NCBI GenBank assembly: GCA_009837885.1
Contig: VXSP01000027.1
Location: forward strand, 1 to 45,092
Length of the DNA: 45,092 nucleotides
Origin: Holophagales bacterium
GTDB taxonomy: Bacteria > Acidobacteriota > Thermoanaerobaculia > Multivoradales > Multivoraceae
Direction: 5' to 3'
A program made the position numbers and the translations under genes. Below the pieces are notes generated by a model that saw only the letters and a list, made by a program, of their open reading frames with translations, was not told the origin of the DNA and made no database searches. The stretch's first letter is position 1, and each line of letters begins with the position of its first letter. Shown in pieces: positions 10,780 to 18,858 of this stretch.

Positions 10780-12074
10780 GCGACACCGTTCCCGTCGTCG
10801 TCCCTGACATCGGCGACTTCGACCAGGTCGACGTGGTCGAGGTGCTGGTCGCCGTGGGTGACGACGTTTCGGTCGACCAGTCGCTCATCACCCTGGAGAG
10901 CGACAAGGCCTCGATGGAGGTGCCGTCGCCAGCCGCCGGCCGGGTGGTCGAGATCGCGGTCGAGCTCGGCGGCCAGGTAGGCGAGGGCGATCTGATCCTG
11001 ACGATCGAAGCGGCCGATCTGCCGGCGGAGGAACGGGAAGAGGCGGCCGGGCCGTCCGAGGAGCCGTCGCCAACCGCCGTGGAGGCGGCTGCGCCTGCGC
11101 CTTCCCCGGCGCCCCGCCCGTCGCCCTCGCGACGGAGGCGACCGCCGCCGGCCGGAGGCGGTCCCGCCACCTCGGCCAGTCCGCCGCACGCCAGCCCGGC
11201 GGTGCGGAGGTTCGCTCGCCTGCTCGGCGCAGATCTCAGGAGAGTGTCCGGCAGCGGCGCCAAGGGCCGGATCCTGCGCGAGGACGTGGAGGGTTTCGTC
11301 AAGGAGGCGATGACAGGCCGCGGCCGGCCGGCCGGCGCGGGCATTCCGCCGGTCCCGGAGATCGACTTCTCGAAGTTCGGCCCGGTCGAGTCGAAGCCGC
11401 TCAGTCGCATCCGCAAGCTCTCGGCGGCCAACCTCCACCGAAGCTGGCTCAACGTGCCGCATGTGACCCAGCACGACGAGGCGGACATCACGGATCTGGA
11501 GGCGTTCCGCCGGGCGCATCTCGACGAGGCTCGCGAGCGAGGCGTTCGGCTCACGCTGCTCGCCTTCCTGATGAAGGCGGTGGCGGCGTCGCTGGCCGAG
11601 TTCCCGGACATGAACTCGTCGCTGGCGCCCGACGGCGAGTCGCTGATCCTCAAGGGCTACTTCCACCTGGGCGTCGCCGTCGATACCCCGGATGGTCTCG
11701 TCGTGCCGGTGGTCCGCGACGTCGACCGAAAAAGCGTCTACGAGCTGGCCGGGGAACTGGGTGAAGTCAGCGGCCGCGCCAGAGAGCGCAAGCTCCGGCC
11801 GGCCGACATCCAGGGCGCCACCTTCACGATTTCGAGCCTTGGCGGCATCGGCGGCACCGCCTTCACGCCGATCGTCAACGCGCCGGAGGTCGGCATCCTG
11901 GGCGTCTCGCGCGCCGTCAGGAGGCCGGTCTACGTCGGCGCCGGTCTGGCGCCGAGGCTGATGCTGCCGGTCTCGCTGTCGTACGACCACCGGGTGATCG
12001 ACGGCGCTTGCGCGGTGCGCTTCACGACCCACCTTTGCTCCGCGCTCGCCGACATCCGCCGGGTCGTGCTTTGA
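10776..12074 (+). CDS. aceF: Dihydrolipoamide acetyltransferase (pyruvate dehydrogenase E2)
   Basis: A 432-residue E2 core that receives the acetyl group on a swinging lipoyl arm and passes it to CoA. It has one lipoyl domain (1-78; lipoyl lysine K44 in ESDKASM), and a Pro/Ala/Glu-rich linker (about 80-138). A peripheral-subunit-binding domain follows (about 139-176, SPAVRRFAR to ILREDVEGFV), then the catalytic acyltransferase domain with YDHRVIDG at 403-410 (His405, Asp409). E. coli AceF carries three lipoyl domains; here one sits on E2 and a near-copy on E3. The GTG start overlaps the aceE stop, and the stop overlaps the lpd TTG start, so all three genes look translationally coupled. Confidence 0.96.
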   Translation: MSDTVPVVVPDIGDFDQVDVVEVLVAVGDDVSVDQSLITLESDKASMEVPSPAAGRVVEIAVELGGQVGEGDLILTIEAADLPAEEREEAAGPSEEPSPTAVEAAAPAPSPAPRPSPSRRRRPPPAGGGPATSASPPHASPAVRRFARLLGADLRRVSGSGAKGRILREDVEGFVKEAMTGRGRPAGAGIPPVPEIDFSKFGPVESKPLSRIRKLSAANLHRSWLNVPHVTQHDEADITDLEAFRRAHLDEARERGVRLTLLAFLMKAVAASLAEFPDMNSSLAPDGESLILKGYFHLGVAVDTPDGLVVPVVRDVDRKSVYELAGELGEVSGRARERKLRPADIQGATFTISSLGGIGGTAFTPIVNAPEVGILGVSRAVRRPVYVGAGLAPRLMLPVSLSYDHRVIDGACAVRFTTHLCSALADIRRVVL

Positions 12075-13903
12075 CCGAACCGATCCGAATCGTCGTCCCG
12101 GACATCGGCGACTTCGAGTCCGTCGACGTGGTCGAAGTGCTCGTTTCGCCGGGCGAACACGTGGACGTCGAGGCCGGGCTCATCACGCTCGAGAGCGACA
12201 AGGCGTCGATGGAGGTGCCGTCGACGCACAGCGGCGTCGTCCTGGAGGTCGCCGTGTCGCTGGGCGACAAGGTGGCGGAGGGAGACCTGATCGCCGTCCT
12301 CGACCCCGGCGACGAGTCGCACCCCGATCAGCGGGCGGAGCGGCCGCGGCATCCGCACGCGCCACCGGAGGCGCCAGGAGCGACGTCCGGTGCGGACGTG
12401 GCGCCTGAAGCTCCGGCGAAGGAGCGGCCGTCAGCGGCTGAGGCGGCGACTCCCTCGCCGTCTTCGGCGCCGAAGAAGGTGGACGCCGACGTGCTCGTTC
12501 TGGGCGCCGGTCCCGGTGGCTACACCGCGGCCTTTCGGGCCGCGGACCTTGGCCGGCGGGTCGTGCTCGTGGAACCGCACGCCAACCTCGGGGGCGTGTG
12601 CCTGAACGTCGGCTGCATTCCGTCGAAGGCCCTGCTGCATGCCGCTCGGGTGGTGGACGAAGCGGCGGAGTTCGCGGCTCATGGCGTCGACTTCGGCGCG
12701 CCCGCCATCGACCGGGACAAGCTGGGCCGCTGGAAGGACGGCGTCGTCGGCCGCCTGACCGGTGGACTCGCGCAGCTCGCCCAGCGGCGCAAGGTGGAGG
12801 TCGTTCGCGGCCACGGCCGCTTCACCGGTCCCCACGAAGTCGCGGTCGAGAACGGCGATGGAGGCATCCGTACCTTGAGCTTCGGTCAGGCGATCGTCGC
12901 GGTCGGCTCGCGGCCGGCGATGATCCCCGGTCTGCCCGAGGGCGATCCGCGCGTCTGGGACTCGACCGACGCCCTCGAGCTCGACCCGGAGTTCGCGCCC
13001 GGCGGCCGCCTGCTGGTGATCGGTGGCGGCATCATCGGCCTTGAGATGGCGACGGTCTACGCCGCTCTTGGTTACCGCGTGACCGTCGTCGAGCTGCTGC
13101 CGGAACTGCTCACTGGAGTCGACCGGGATCTCGTCCGGCCGTTGCAGCGGCGGCTGGGCGCCCGCCTCGAGAACGTCCATCTGGCGACACGGGTCACCGG
13201 CTTGAAGGCCCAGAAGAACGGCCTGATGGTCTCGATGGAGGGCGAGAACGCTCCGGGCTCCGGCCTGTTCGGGCGCGTCCTGGTCGCGGTCGGCCGCCGT
13301 CCGAACAGCGATCGCTTCGGCGCCGACGCCGTCGGCATCCACGTCGACGAACGGGGCTTCGTGCCGGTCGACGACCAACAGCGCACGAACGTGCCCCACA
13401 TCTTCGCGATCGGCGACCTGGTGCCCGGTCCGATGCTGGCGCACAAGGCGACCCACGAGGGCAAGGTGGCGGCCGAGGTGGCGGCGGGGGAGAAGGGCGG
13501 CTTCGAGGCGCGGGTTATCCCGTCCGTCGCCTATACGGACCCGGAGGTGGCGTGGGTCGGACTGACCGAGACCGAGGCGCGCGAGAAGGGCACACCCTAC
13601 GAGAAGGGCACATTCCCGTGGGGCGCCTCCGGCCGCGCCCTGACGCTGGGGAGGTCCGAAGGTCTGACCAAGCTTCTGTTCGATCCCGGCACCGGCCGGG
13701 TGATCGGCGCGGGAGTCGTCGGCGTCAACGCCGGCGACCTGATCGCCGAGGCGGCCCTGGCGATCGAGATGAATGCCGACGCCGCCGACCTGGCGCTGAC
13801 CGTCCACCCGCACCCGACCCTGTCTGAGACGGTCGCCTTCGCCGCCGAGGCGTACGAGGGGACGATCACCGATCTCTACCTGCCGCGACGCGGGAAGCGG
13901 TGA
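12071..13903 (+). CDS. lpdA: Dihydrolipoyl dehydrogenase (E3) with N-terminal lipoyl domain
   Basis: A 610-residue flavoprotein that reoxidises dihydrolipoamide with NAD. A lipoyl domain covers residues 1-78 (K44 in ESDKASM), almost a copy of the aceF lipoyl domain. A linker covers about 80-136. The E3 part has FAD-binding VLGAGPGGYTA, redox disulfide C177/C182 in GGVCLNVGCIPSKALLH, an NAD-binding GGGIIGLEMA and the C-terminal HPHPTLSE with the catalytic His581/Glu586 pair. The TTG at 12071 is chosen because it overlaps the aceF stop (TTGA) and gives an N-terminus aligned with aceF; the frame stays open about 60 nt further upstream. Lipoyl-E3 fusions are known in other bacteria. Confidence 0.95.
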   Translation: MTEPIRIVVPDIGDFESVDVVEVLVSPGEHVDVEAGLITLESDKASMEVPSTHSGVVLEVAVSLGDKVAEGDLIAVLDPGDESHPDQRAERPRHPHAPPEAPGATSGADVAPEAPAKERPSAAEAATPSPSSAPKKVDADVLVLGAGPGGYTAAFRAADLGRRVVLVEPHANLGGVCLNVGCIPSKALLHAARVVDEAAEFAAHGVDFGAPAIDRDKLGRWKDGVVGRLTGGLAQLAQRRKVEVVRGHGRFTGPHEVAVENGDGGIRTLSFGQAIVAVGSRPAMIPGLPEGDPRVWDSTDALELDPEFAPGGRLLVIGGGIIGLEMATVYAALGYRVTVVELLPELLTGVDRDLVRPLQRRLGARLENVHLATRVTGLKAQKNGLMVSMEGENAPGSGLFGRVLVAVGRRPNSDRFGADAVGIHVDERGFVPVDDQQRTNVPHIFAIGDLVPGPMLAHKATHEGKVAAEVAAGEKGGFEARVIPSVAYTDPEVAWVGLTETEAREKGTPYEKGTFPWGASGRALTLGRSEGLTKLLFDPGTGRVIGAGVVGVNAGDLIAEAALAIEMNADAADLALTVHPHPTLSETVAFAAEAYEGTITDLYLPRRGKR

Positions 13904-13916
13904 CGCCGCCGTCGAC

Positions 13917-14282
13917 GTGAGCCGTCTCGACAAGTGGTTGCAGGTGTCGCGGATGTTCCGCGCGCGCTCCAGGGCGACCGCGGCCTGCGCCGCCGGCCGC
14001 GTCACGGTCAACGGCCAGCAGGCCAAGGCCCACCGCCAGCTCAAGGTCGGCGACCGGGTCGAGTTCAGGATCCGTGACTGGCAGCGGGTTCTCGTCGTCA
14101 GGGAACTGCGCGACCGGCCGCTGCCGAAGGCCGAGGCGCCCCGGCTGTACGAGGATCTGAGTCCACCGAAGCCGGAGCCGCGGAAGCGCGATCCGTTCCT
14201 GGCCCCCGAGCCGGCGCGGAGACGCCGCGGCGCCGGTCGTCCGACCAAGCGGGACCGCCGGTTGATCGACCGGCTGCGCTGA
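13917..14282 (+). CDS. S4-domain RNA-binding protein (Hsp15/HslR-like)
   Basis: A 121-residue basic protein. The S4 fold occupies about residues 2-60 (SRLDKWLQVSRMFRARS, then GRVTVNGQQAKAHRQLKVGD), and a Lys/Arg-rich C-terminal tail follows. Hsp15 family members bind stalled 50S subunits carrying peptidyl-tRNA. The start is GTG at 13917, 13 nt after the lpd stop, so it probably rides on the pyruvate dehydrogenase transcript. No functional link to that complex is known. Assignment to HslR rather than another short S4 protein rests on length and overall layout. Confidence 0.8.
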   Translation: MSRLDKWLQVSRMFRARSRATAACAAGRVTVNGQQAKAHRQLKVGDRVEFRIRDWQRVLVVRELRDRPLPKAEAPRLYEDLSPPKPEPRKRDPFLAPEPARRRRGAGRPTKRDRRLIDRLR

Positions 14283-14310
14283 CGCTCGGCCGCGCTACAG
14301 TTCCGGCACC

Positions 14311-16143
14311 ATGCCCAACAGATCGTCGCTTCCCCGCCATGGGGCAGGTCTCGTCGGCGTCAGCCTTCTGGTCGCGTTCGCGGCCGCTTGCACCGGTCCG
14401 CTGCCGGAGCGCTCCACGGGTCCCTCGGGCCCGGCCTACGACCCGGCCACGGACCCTCTCGTCAACCCGCCGACGCTGACCGAGCCGTACCCGTTCGATC
14501 GGCCGGAGGTCGTCGCCCGCGACGACACGCTGGTGCGCTACATGCTCGGCGACCCGCGCACGTTGAACCCGATCTTCGCGATCTTCTGGGAGGACTACTA
14601 CCTCTCCGGCGCGCTCTTCCAGGCGCTGACGACGCGCAACGCGGACATGACGACGGTGTGGAACCAGACCGTGGTCGAGGAGGGTGTGATCGCGGACGAT
14701 TGGATGAGCGCCCGGGTGCGGGTCCGGCCGGGGTTGACCTGGCACGACGGCAGGCCGTGGACGATGCACGACCTGAAGTTCACATACGACATGGTGGCCT
14801 CGGACGACGTGCCGGCGGCGATGTACAAGCACGACGTCGACCAGGTTGAGCGGATCGACGTGATCGACGACCTGACGGTCGAGTTCCACTTCAGGGACGC
14901 GCTGGTCACGAACATGCTGGCGATGCGTGTGCCGCCCATTCCGCGGCACATCTGGAACAACGCGGAGGAACTCGCGAACGATCCGACGATGCGGAGCAGC
15001 GAGTACTTCAACCACTACGCTCGCGAGGAAGTCATCGGCTCGGGCCCCTTCAGGTTCGTGTCCTGGACCCTGACCGACAAGATCGTCGTCGAACGCTGGG
15101 ACGACTTCCCCGACGCCGCCCGCGTGGCACCGTTCAAGAGGGTGATCTACCGGCCCCAGAGCGACCGCAACCTCGGTCTGCTGCTGTTCAAGAAGGGAGA
15201 GCTCGACGAGTACTGGTTCACACCGCAGCAGTTCGCCACCCAGAGCAACGACGAGGAGTTCGAGCGGTTCGGCGTCAAGGGCTGGGCGCCGGCGCGGCGT
15301 ATCTCGAGGATCGGCTGGAACCAGGACGGCAGCAACCCGTTCTTCACCGATGTGCGGGTGCGGCGGGCGATGACCCACGCCTACGACATGAAGCGGGTGA
15401 TCCGGGACGTCACCTACGGCGTCTACCTCGAGACGGACCAGCTCTGGGACAAGGACCACATGGGCTACAACCCGGACGTTCCCAAGTACCCGTTCGACCT
15501 GGCGCGCGCCGGCGAGCTACTGGACGAGGCCGGCTGGCTGCCCGATCCGGACGACGGCTGGCGCTACAAGCAGATCGGCGGCGAGAAGGTGAAGTTCTCG
15601 TTCGAACTCGAGATCTCCCAGACCTTCGACGACGCGGTGAAGATGGCCGACATCTACCGCGAGGACCTGCGCAGCATCGGCGTCGAGCTGACCCTTCGCC
15701 AGTTCGAGAACGCGACCCATGAGCAGCACCTGCTGGAGCACGAGTTCCAGGCCCACGCGGACGCCGACGAGGTGACGACCGATCCGGACCAGTGGACGAT
15801 TCGCCTCCACTCGACGAGCTATGACAATGCCCGCAACTACGTCGGCTACAAGAGCGATCGGGTCGACGATCTTCTGGAGCGCGGCCGGCGCGAGTTCGAC
15901 CCCGAGGCCCGCGCCGCGATCTACCGCGAACTGGCCTACGTCGTCGCCGAGGACCAGCCGTTCACGATGATGTGGAACTACTCCGAGATCCGCGCCTTCA
16001 GCAAGCGCCTCCGCGGCATCGAGTTCGCGCCCTCCGGCGTCTTCCTGTTCCAGCCGACTCCACCGCCGGGCAGCGACTGGTGGACCAGCCCCGGCTGGTG
16101 GACGCACCGCGACGACGTCGCCGCGTACGCCTCCGGCGGCTGA
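14311..16143 (+). CDS. Family 5 solute-binding lipoprotein (peptide/oligopeptide type), orphan
   Basis: A 610-residue exported protein with a hydrophobic signal (about 11-26) followed by Cys27 (FAAAC), a probable lipoprotein site. The mature part has SBP_bac_5 features: DPRTLNPIFA near the N-terminus, LTWHDGRPWTMHDLKFTYDM, VRRAMTHAYDMKRVI and the closing EDQPFTMMWNY. Such proteins bind peptides or other large solutes for an ABC importer, but no permease or ATPase gene is nearby. It begins 28 nt after the S4-domain gene. There is no Shine-Dalgarno before the ATG; a TACAGT at 14296-14301 is a possible -10 for a leaderless message. The ligand is unknown. Confidence 0.9.
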   Translation: MPNRSSLPRHGAGLVGVSLLVAFAAACTGPLPERSTGPSGPAYDPATDPLVNPPTLTEPYPFDRPEVVARDDTLVRYMLGDPRTLNPIFAIFWEDYYLSGALFQALTTRNADMTTVWNQTVVEEGVIADDWMSARVRVRPGLTWHDGRPWTMHDLKFTYDMVASDDVPAAMYKHDVDQVERIDVIDDLTVEFHFRDALVTNMLAMRVPPIPRHIWNNAEELANDPTMRSSEYFNHYAREEVIGSGPFRFVSWTLTDKIVVERWDDFPDAARVAPFKRVIYRPQSDRNLGLLLFKKGELDEYWFTPQQFATQSNDEEFERFGVKGWAPARRISRIGWNQDGSNPFFTDVRVRRAMTHAYDMKRVIRDVTYGVYLETDQLWDKDHMGYNPDVPKYPFDLARAGELLDEAGWLPDPDDGWRYKQIGGEKVKFSFELEISQTFDDAVKMADIYREDLRSIGVELTLRQFENATHEQHLLEHEFQAHADADEVTTDPDQWTIRLHSTSYDNARNYVGYKSDRVDDLLERGRREFDPEARAAIYRELAYVVAEDQPFTMMWNYSEIRAFSKRLRGIEFAPSGVFLFQPTPPPGSDWWTSPGWWTHRDDVAAYASGG

Positions 16144-16163
16144 GGCGTCGGTTGCACCCGCCC

Positions 16164-16331
16164 GCGGAGGGCTCAGGGGGAGGGGTCCCAGTCGGCCGTT
16201 CGCGCTTTCTCGGAAGTTGGTGGGTTGGCGCTCACTTCGCTTCACTCGCTCCGGTCAGGCGTCGGTTGCAGGGAAGGCGCCGGGCGTCGCTCGTTCAGAG
16301 CCCGCTGGGACCCTCCCCCTGAGCCCTCCGC
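16164..16331. mobile_element. 168-bp inverted-repeat element (MITE-like), no coding capacity
   Basis: The left arm at 16164-16191 begins GCGGAGGGCTCAGGGGGAGG. The right arm at 16305-16331 is its reverse complement except for one extra G in the left arm. The 113-bp middle has no plausible gene. A 14-nt direct repeat (AGGCGTCGGTTGCA) occurs just outside the left arm (16143-16156) and again inside the element (16257-16270). It fills most of the 287-bp gap between the solute-binding protein and the toxin-antitoxin pair. Long terminal inverted repeats around a short non-coding core suggest a non-autonomous transposon remnant; a large transcript hairpin is the alternative. Confidence 0.6.
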
Positions 16332-16415
16332 GCGCTGGACGTCGTCGGCTCGGCCGTCTGCCCGAGCATCAACAGGCCCGGAGGAGACTCTGGAGATCAC
16401 TTCGTATGCCTTGCG

Positions 16416-16426
16416 TGATCGGATCA
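16416..16426. promoter_or_regulatory. Palindrome before the antitoxin gene, possible operator
   Basis: TGATC-G-GATCA is a perfect 11-bp palindrome ending 4 nt before the ATG at 16431. A wider GATCAC...GTGATC pair (16395-16400 and 16415-16420) surrounds TATGCC. AbrB-fold antitoxins usually repress their own operon, so an operator is expected here. Which repeat is used cannot be told from sequence. Confidence 0.4.
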
Positions 16427-16430
16427 AGTA

Positions 16431-16778
16431 ATGCAAACTGGGCGAATGAACGCACAACTGCCAACTCGCTTGCCAGAATCCACGATTACTTCCCGGGGCC
16501 AAACGACCCTTCCCAAGCAGGTGCGCGACGCGCTGGAGCTGGAGCCAGGAGACAAGGTGCGGTACTTCATCTTCGACGGAGAAGTCCGCATCGCGCCCGT
16601 GCGGCCGATCGAGCGCTTGTTCGGCATCCTGAAGTACGACGGACCTCCTGCGACTCTCGAGGACATGGACCGGGCGATTGCCGAGGGAGCGTGCCGTCGC
16701 GTGTTGGGTGACGACTGGTCTCCGGAGAGACTGGAGGACGCAGACCGGATGGCTGCCGAGGCTTCGGGCCGGAAGTGA
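16431..16778 (+). CDS. AbrB/SpoVT-family antitoxin (VapB-like)
   Basis: A 115-residue protein whose residues 17-60 form a SpoVT/AbrB swapped-hairpin DNA-binding domain (STITSRGQTTLPKQVRDAL, then LEPGDKVRYFI). The rest is an acidic, helical tail that in such systems wraps the toxin. Starts at ATG 16431 and ATG 16446 are both possible and neither has a clear Shine-Dalgarno. The stop overlaps the toxin start by GTGA, the usual coupling in these pairs. It is expected to neutralise the PIN toxin and repress the operon. Confidence 0.88.
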   Translation: MQTGRMNAQLPTRLPESTITSRGQTTLPKQVRDALELEPGDKVRYFIFDGEVRIAPVRPIERLFGILKYDGPPATLEDMDRAIAEGACRRVLGDDWSPERLEDADRMAAEASGRK

Positions 16779-17176
16779 TTGCGCTTGACACGAACGTCCT
16801 CCTACGATTCATCGTTCGCGAGGACGAAGAGCAGGCGGAGGCGGCGGAGACGCTGCTGAGGCGGTTGACGCTCGAAGAGCCGGGCTTCATTTGTCGCGAG
16901 GTCCTGGTGGAGTTGGTCAGGGTCCTCGAGCGCTACTACCGCTTCGAGCGGGATCAGATCGCGACGGTACTGAACGAGTTGGTCGTCGTAGCCGCTGTCG
17001 AGATTGAGTGCGCGAGCGACGTAGCGGAGGCCGCAGGCGGCTATCGCCGTGGCGGCGCCGACTTCGCCGACCGGATGATCGCGGCCGCGGCGCGGCGGGC
17101 GGGGGCGGTGCCGCTCTACACCTTCGACCGGAAGGCGGCGCGGCTGCCGGGGGTCACTCTGGTGGAGTCTGGCTAG
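16775..17176 (+). CDS. PIN-domain ribonuclease toxin (VapC-like)
   Basis: A 133-residue PIN-domain protein. The acidic active-site residues are in place: D5 (MIALDTNVLLRF), E46 (REVLVELVRVL), D96 and D99 (GGADFADRMIA) and D118 (YTFDRKAA). VapC toxins cleave tRNA or rRNA, but the target here is unknown. The GTG start overlaps the antitoxin stop. The last 23 bases overlap the 3' end of the convergent gene on the minus strand (17154-17176), so the two transcripts must be complementary at their ends. Confidence 0.88.
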   Translation: MIALDTNVLLRFIVREDEEQAEAAETLLRRLTLEEPGFICREVLVELVRVLERYYRFERDQIATVLNELVVVAAVEIECASDVAEAAGGYRRGGADFADRMIAAAARRAGAVPLYTFDRKAARLPGVTLVESG

Positions 17177-18104
17177 CCCGTTTCTCGTTGGTCCGCGCGT
17201 ACTCGAGGATGTTCAGCAGGCCGTAGTTGCCCTCGTGGCAGGCGTACTCGAAGATCGCCTGGTTCGATCGCTTCATCTCGACGCGGGCGCTCCAGCGGCG
17301 CTCGAAGGACTCCGGGTCGTCGATCGTGTACTCGTAGAGGAGGGTGTCCTCGTCGAAGCGCGTGAAGCGCTCGGTCAGGAGCATGTTGCCGCCTGAGCCC
17401 GCGAAGCTGATGCGGAGGTCGAAGTTCCGGGTCTCGACGACCAGTGTCTCGCCGTCCCAGTGGCCTCGCGAGTCGCCCTTGAACTGGCGCAGGTGCTCGG
17501 GCAGCCGGGGCTGGTCGTCGAGGGGGACGATGCGGGTGTCGTGGACCATCTCGTTGAGTAGCGCGACGGTGTCGGGCGTGACCAGGATCAGCACGTTGTT
17601 GTTGTAACCGCCCGGGTTCATCGGCGGGCCGGCGTTGAAGCCCATCAGGCAGCGCTCCCAAAGGTTGCGGTCCTCGGGGCCGGCCGGCGGGCTGGCGCGG
17701 AGGTCGCGCCGCTTCTGGGCGCGGCGCCGGCCGTCTTCGGTCATCGGAGGGATGCGGCCGTTCGGCGGGTCGAAGATCAGGGACGTGCGGCGCGACGGTT
17801 GCACGTTGCGTCCGTGGTCGAGCCAGTAGGGCGCGTGGACGCTCGGGCTCCGCTTCTGGGCCTCGGCGCGGCGCGCGATCGTGTCGCGTTCGAACTGGGC
17901 CGCTTCCTCGACCGTGAAGTACTCCTTCTCGGCGTGCGCGGTCGGTCGCTGGAGCGGGGTGGCGGTAGCGAAGTCCCACAGCCCGTCGATGTCGCCGGGC
18001 GGGGACCAGGCCGAGCCCGCCTGGGCGCAGAGCGGCGCGCTGGACACCACGGCCAGTAGCAGGACGGCCGGGAAGAGGATGCGCTTTCTCCTGGTGGGGG
18101 ACAC
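17154..18104 (-). CDS. Secreted protein of unknown function (WDF-TPLxRP family)
   Basis: A 316-residue protein with a Sec signal peptide (K-R then a hydrophobic core to about residue 28, cleavage after A-Q-A). The mature start GDIDGLWDFATATPLQRP, the block TSLIFDPPNGRIPPMT, and GHWDGETLVVETRNF towards the end recur in secreted hypothetical proteins that I recall mainly from Acidobacteriota and related soil or marine bacteria. I know of no assigned function. The start is GTG at 18104. A good sigma-70-type promoter ends 8 nt before it, so the mRNA may be nearly leaderless. Confidence 0.85.
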   Translation of the reverse strand: MSPTRRKRILFPAVLLLAVVSSAPLCAQAGSAWSPPGDIDGLWDFATATPLQRPTAHAEKEYFTVEEAAQFERDTIARRAEAQKRSPSVHAPYWLDHGRNVQPSRRTSLIFDPPNGRIPPMTEDGRRRAQKRRDLRASPPAGPEDRNLWERCLMGFNAGPPMNPGGYNNNVLILVTPDTVALLNEMVHDTRIVPLDDQPRLPEHLRQFKGDSRGHWDGETLVVETRNFDLRISFAGSGGNMLLTERFTRFDEDTLLYEYTIDDPESFERRWSARVEMKRSNQAIFEYACHEGNYGLLNILEYARTNEKRASQTPPE

Positions 18105-18112
18105 CAGCGATC

Positions 18113-18140
18113 AGGATAGCGCCTGCACCGCCCCCGTCAA
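18113..18140 (-). promoter_or_regulatory. Sigma-70-type promoter for the secreted protein gene
   Basis: On the minus strand TTGACG (18135-18140) and TATCCT (18113-18118) are separated by 16 nt. This is the best two-box promoter match I found in the window. Transcription would start near 18106, next to the GTG start codon at 18104, leaving almost no leader. Confidence 0.6.
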
Positions 18141-18167
18141 TTCGGTTGCGTGTAGGCTCCGCCGCCC

Positions 18168-18851
18168 ATGCCGCAACCGCTCACCCTCGTCATTGGCAAC
18201 AAGAACTACTCATCCTGGTCGCTCCGGCCGTGGGCCCTGATGACCGAACTCGGCATCCCGTTTGCGGAACGGCTGCTGAAGTTCGACTCGGAGGACTGGG
18301 AGGCGAACATCGATCGCCTGTCGCCAGCGATGCTTGTACCCGTGCTCTGGGAGGGGGAACCCGGCGACGGTTTCGCGACGTTCGACACGGTGGCGATCGT
18401 CGAGCGGTTGAACGACCTCTATCCGGATCGCGGCATCTGGCCGGCGGATCCGCGCGCCCGGGCCCGCGGCCGGTCTCTGGTCGCGACCTTCCACTCCGGC
18501 TACCCGGCGCTGCGATCGGCGATGCCGATGAACATTCGCTCGCACCATCCGGGCAAGGGCCACGAGCCGGAGGTCATGGCCGAAATCGAACGGCTGACTG
18601 GCTTCTGGCGCGCTACCAGGGCCGAGTTCGGCACGCGGAGTCCGTACCTGTTCGGCAACTTCTCGGCTGCCGACGCCTACTTCCTGCCGGTGGCCTCACG
18701 GTTCGCGACCTACGAGCCGCCGCTGGACCGTGAAGCCCAGGACTACTGCCGCGCCCTGCTCGACACGATGGCGATGCGCGAGTGGAGCCGGGCGGCCCGG
18801 CTGGAGACGGAGTTTGTGCCAGAGGACGAGCCCTACGCCGATCCTCCCTGA
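18168..18851 (+). CDS. Glutathione S-transferase family protein
   Basis: A 227-residue cytosolic protein with a thioredoxin-fold N-terminal domain (1-80; LVIGNKNYSSWSLRPWALM, with Ser in the usual catalytic area, and a cis-Pro region M-L-V-P-V-L). An all-helical C-terminal domain with LFGNFSAADAYFLPVASRF near 165-183 follows. The layout matches bacterial GSTs of the YfcF/uncharacterised type. No substrate can be named. It is divergent from the secreted protein gene. A TAGGCT lies at 18153-18158, 9 nt before the ATG, and no Shine-Dalgarno is visible. Confidence 0.9.
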   Translation: MPQPLTLVIGNKNYSSWSLRPWALMTELGIPFAERLLKFDSEDWEANIDRLSPAMLVPVLWEGEPGDGFATFDTVAIVERLNDLYPDRGIWPADPRARARGRSLVATFHSGYPALRSAMPMNIRSHHPGKGHEPEVMAEIERLTGFWRATRAEFGTRSPYLFGNFSAADAYFLPVASRFATYEPPLDREAQDYCRALLDTMAMREWSRAARLETEFVPEDEPYADPP

Positions 18852-18858
18852 GTTGCGG

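Noticed and set aside
16144..16430. A hidden CRISPR or short tandem array in the GC-rich gap
   Set aside because: Only one inverted pair and one 14-nt direct pair exist; there is no regular spacing.
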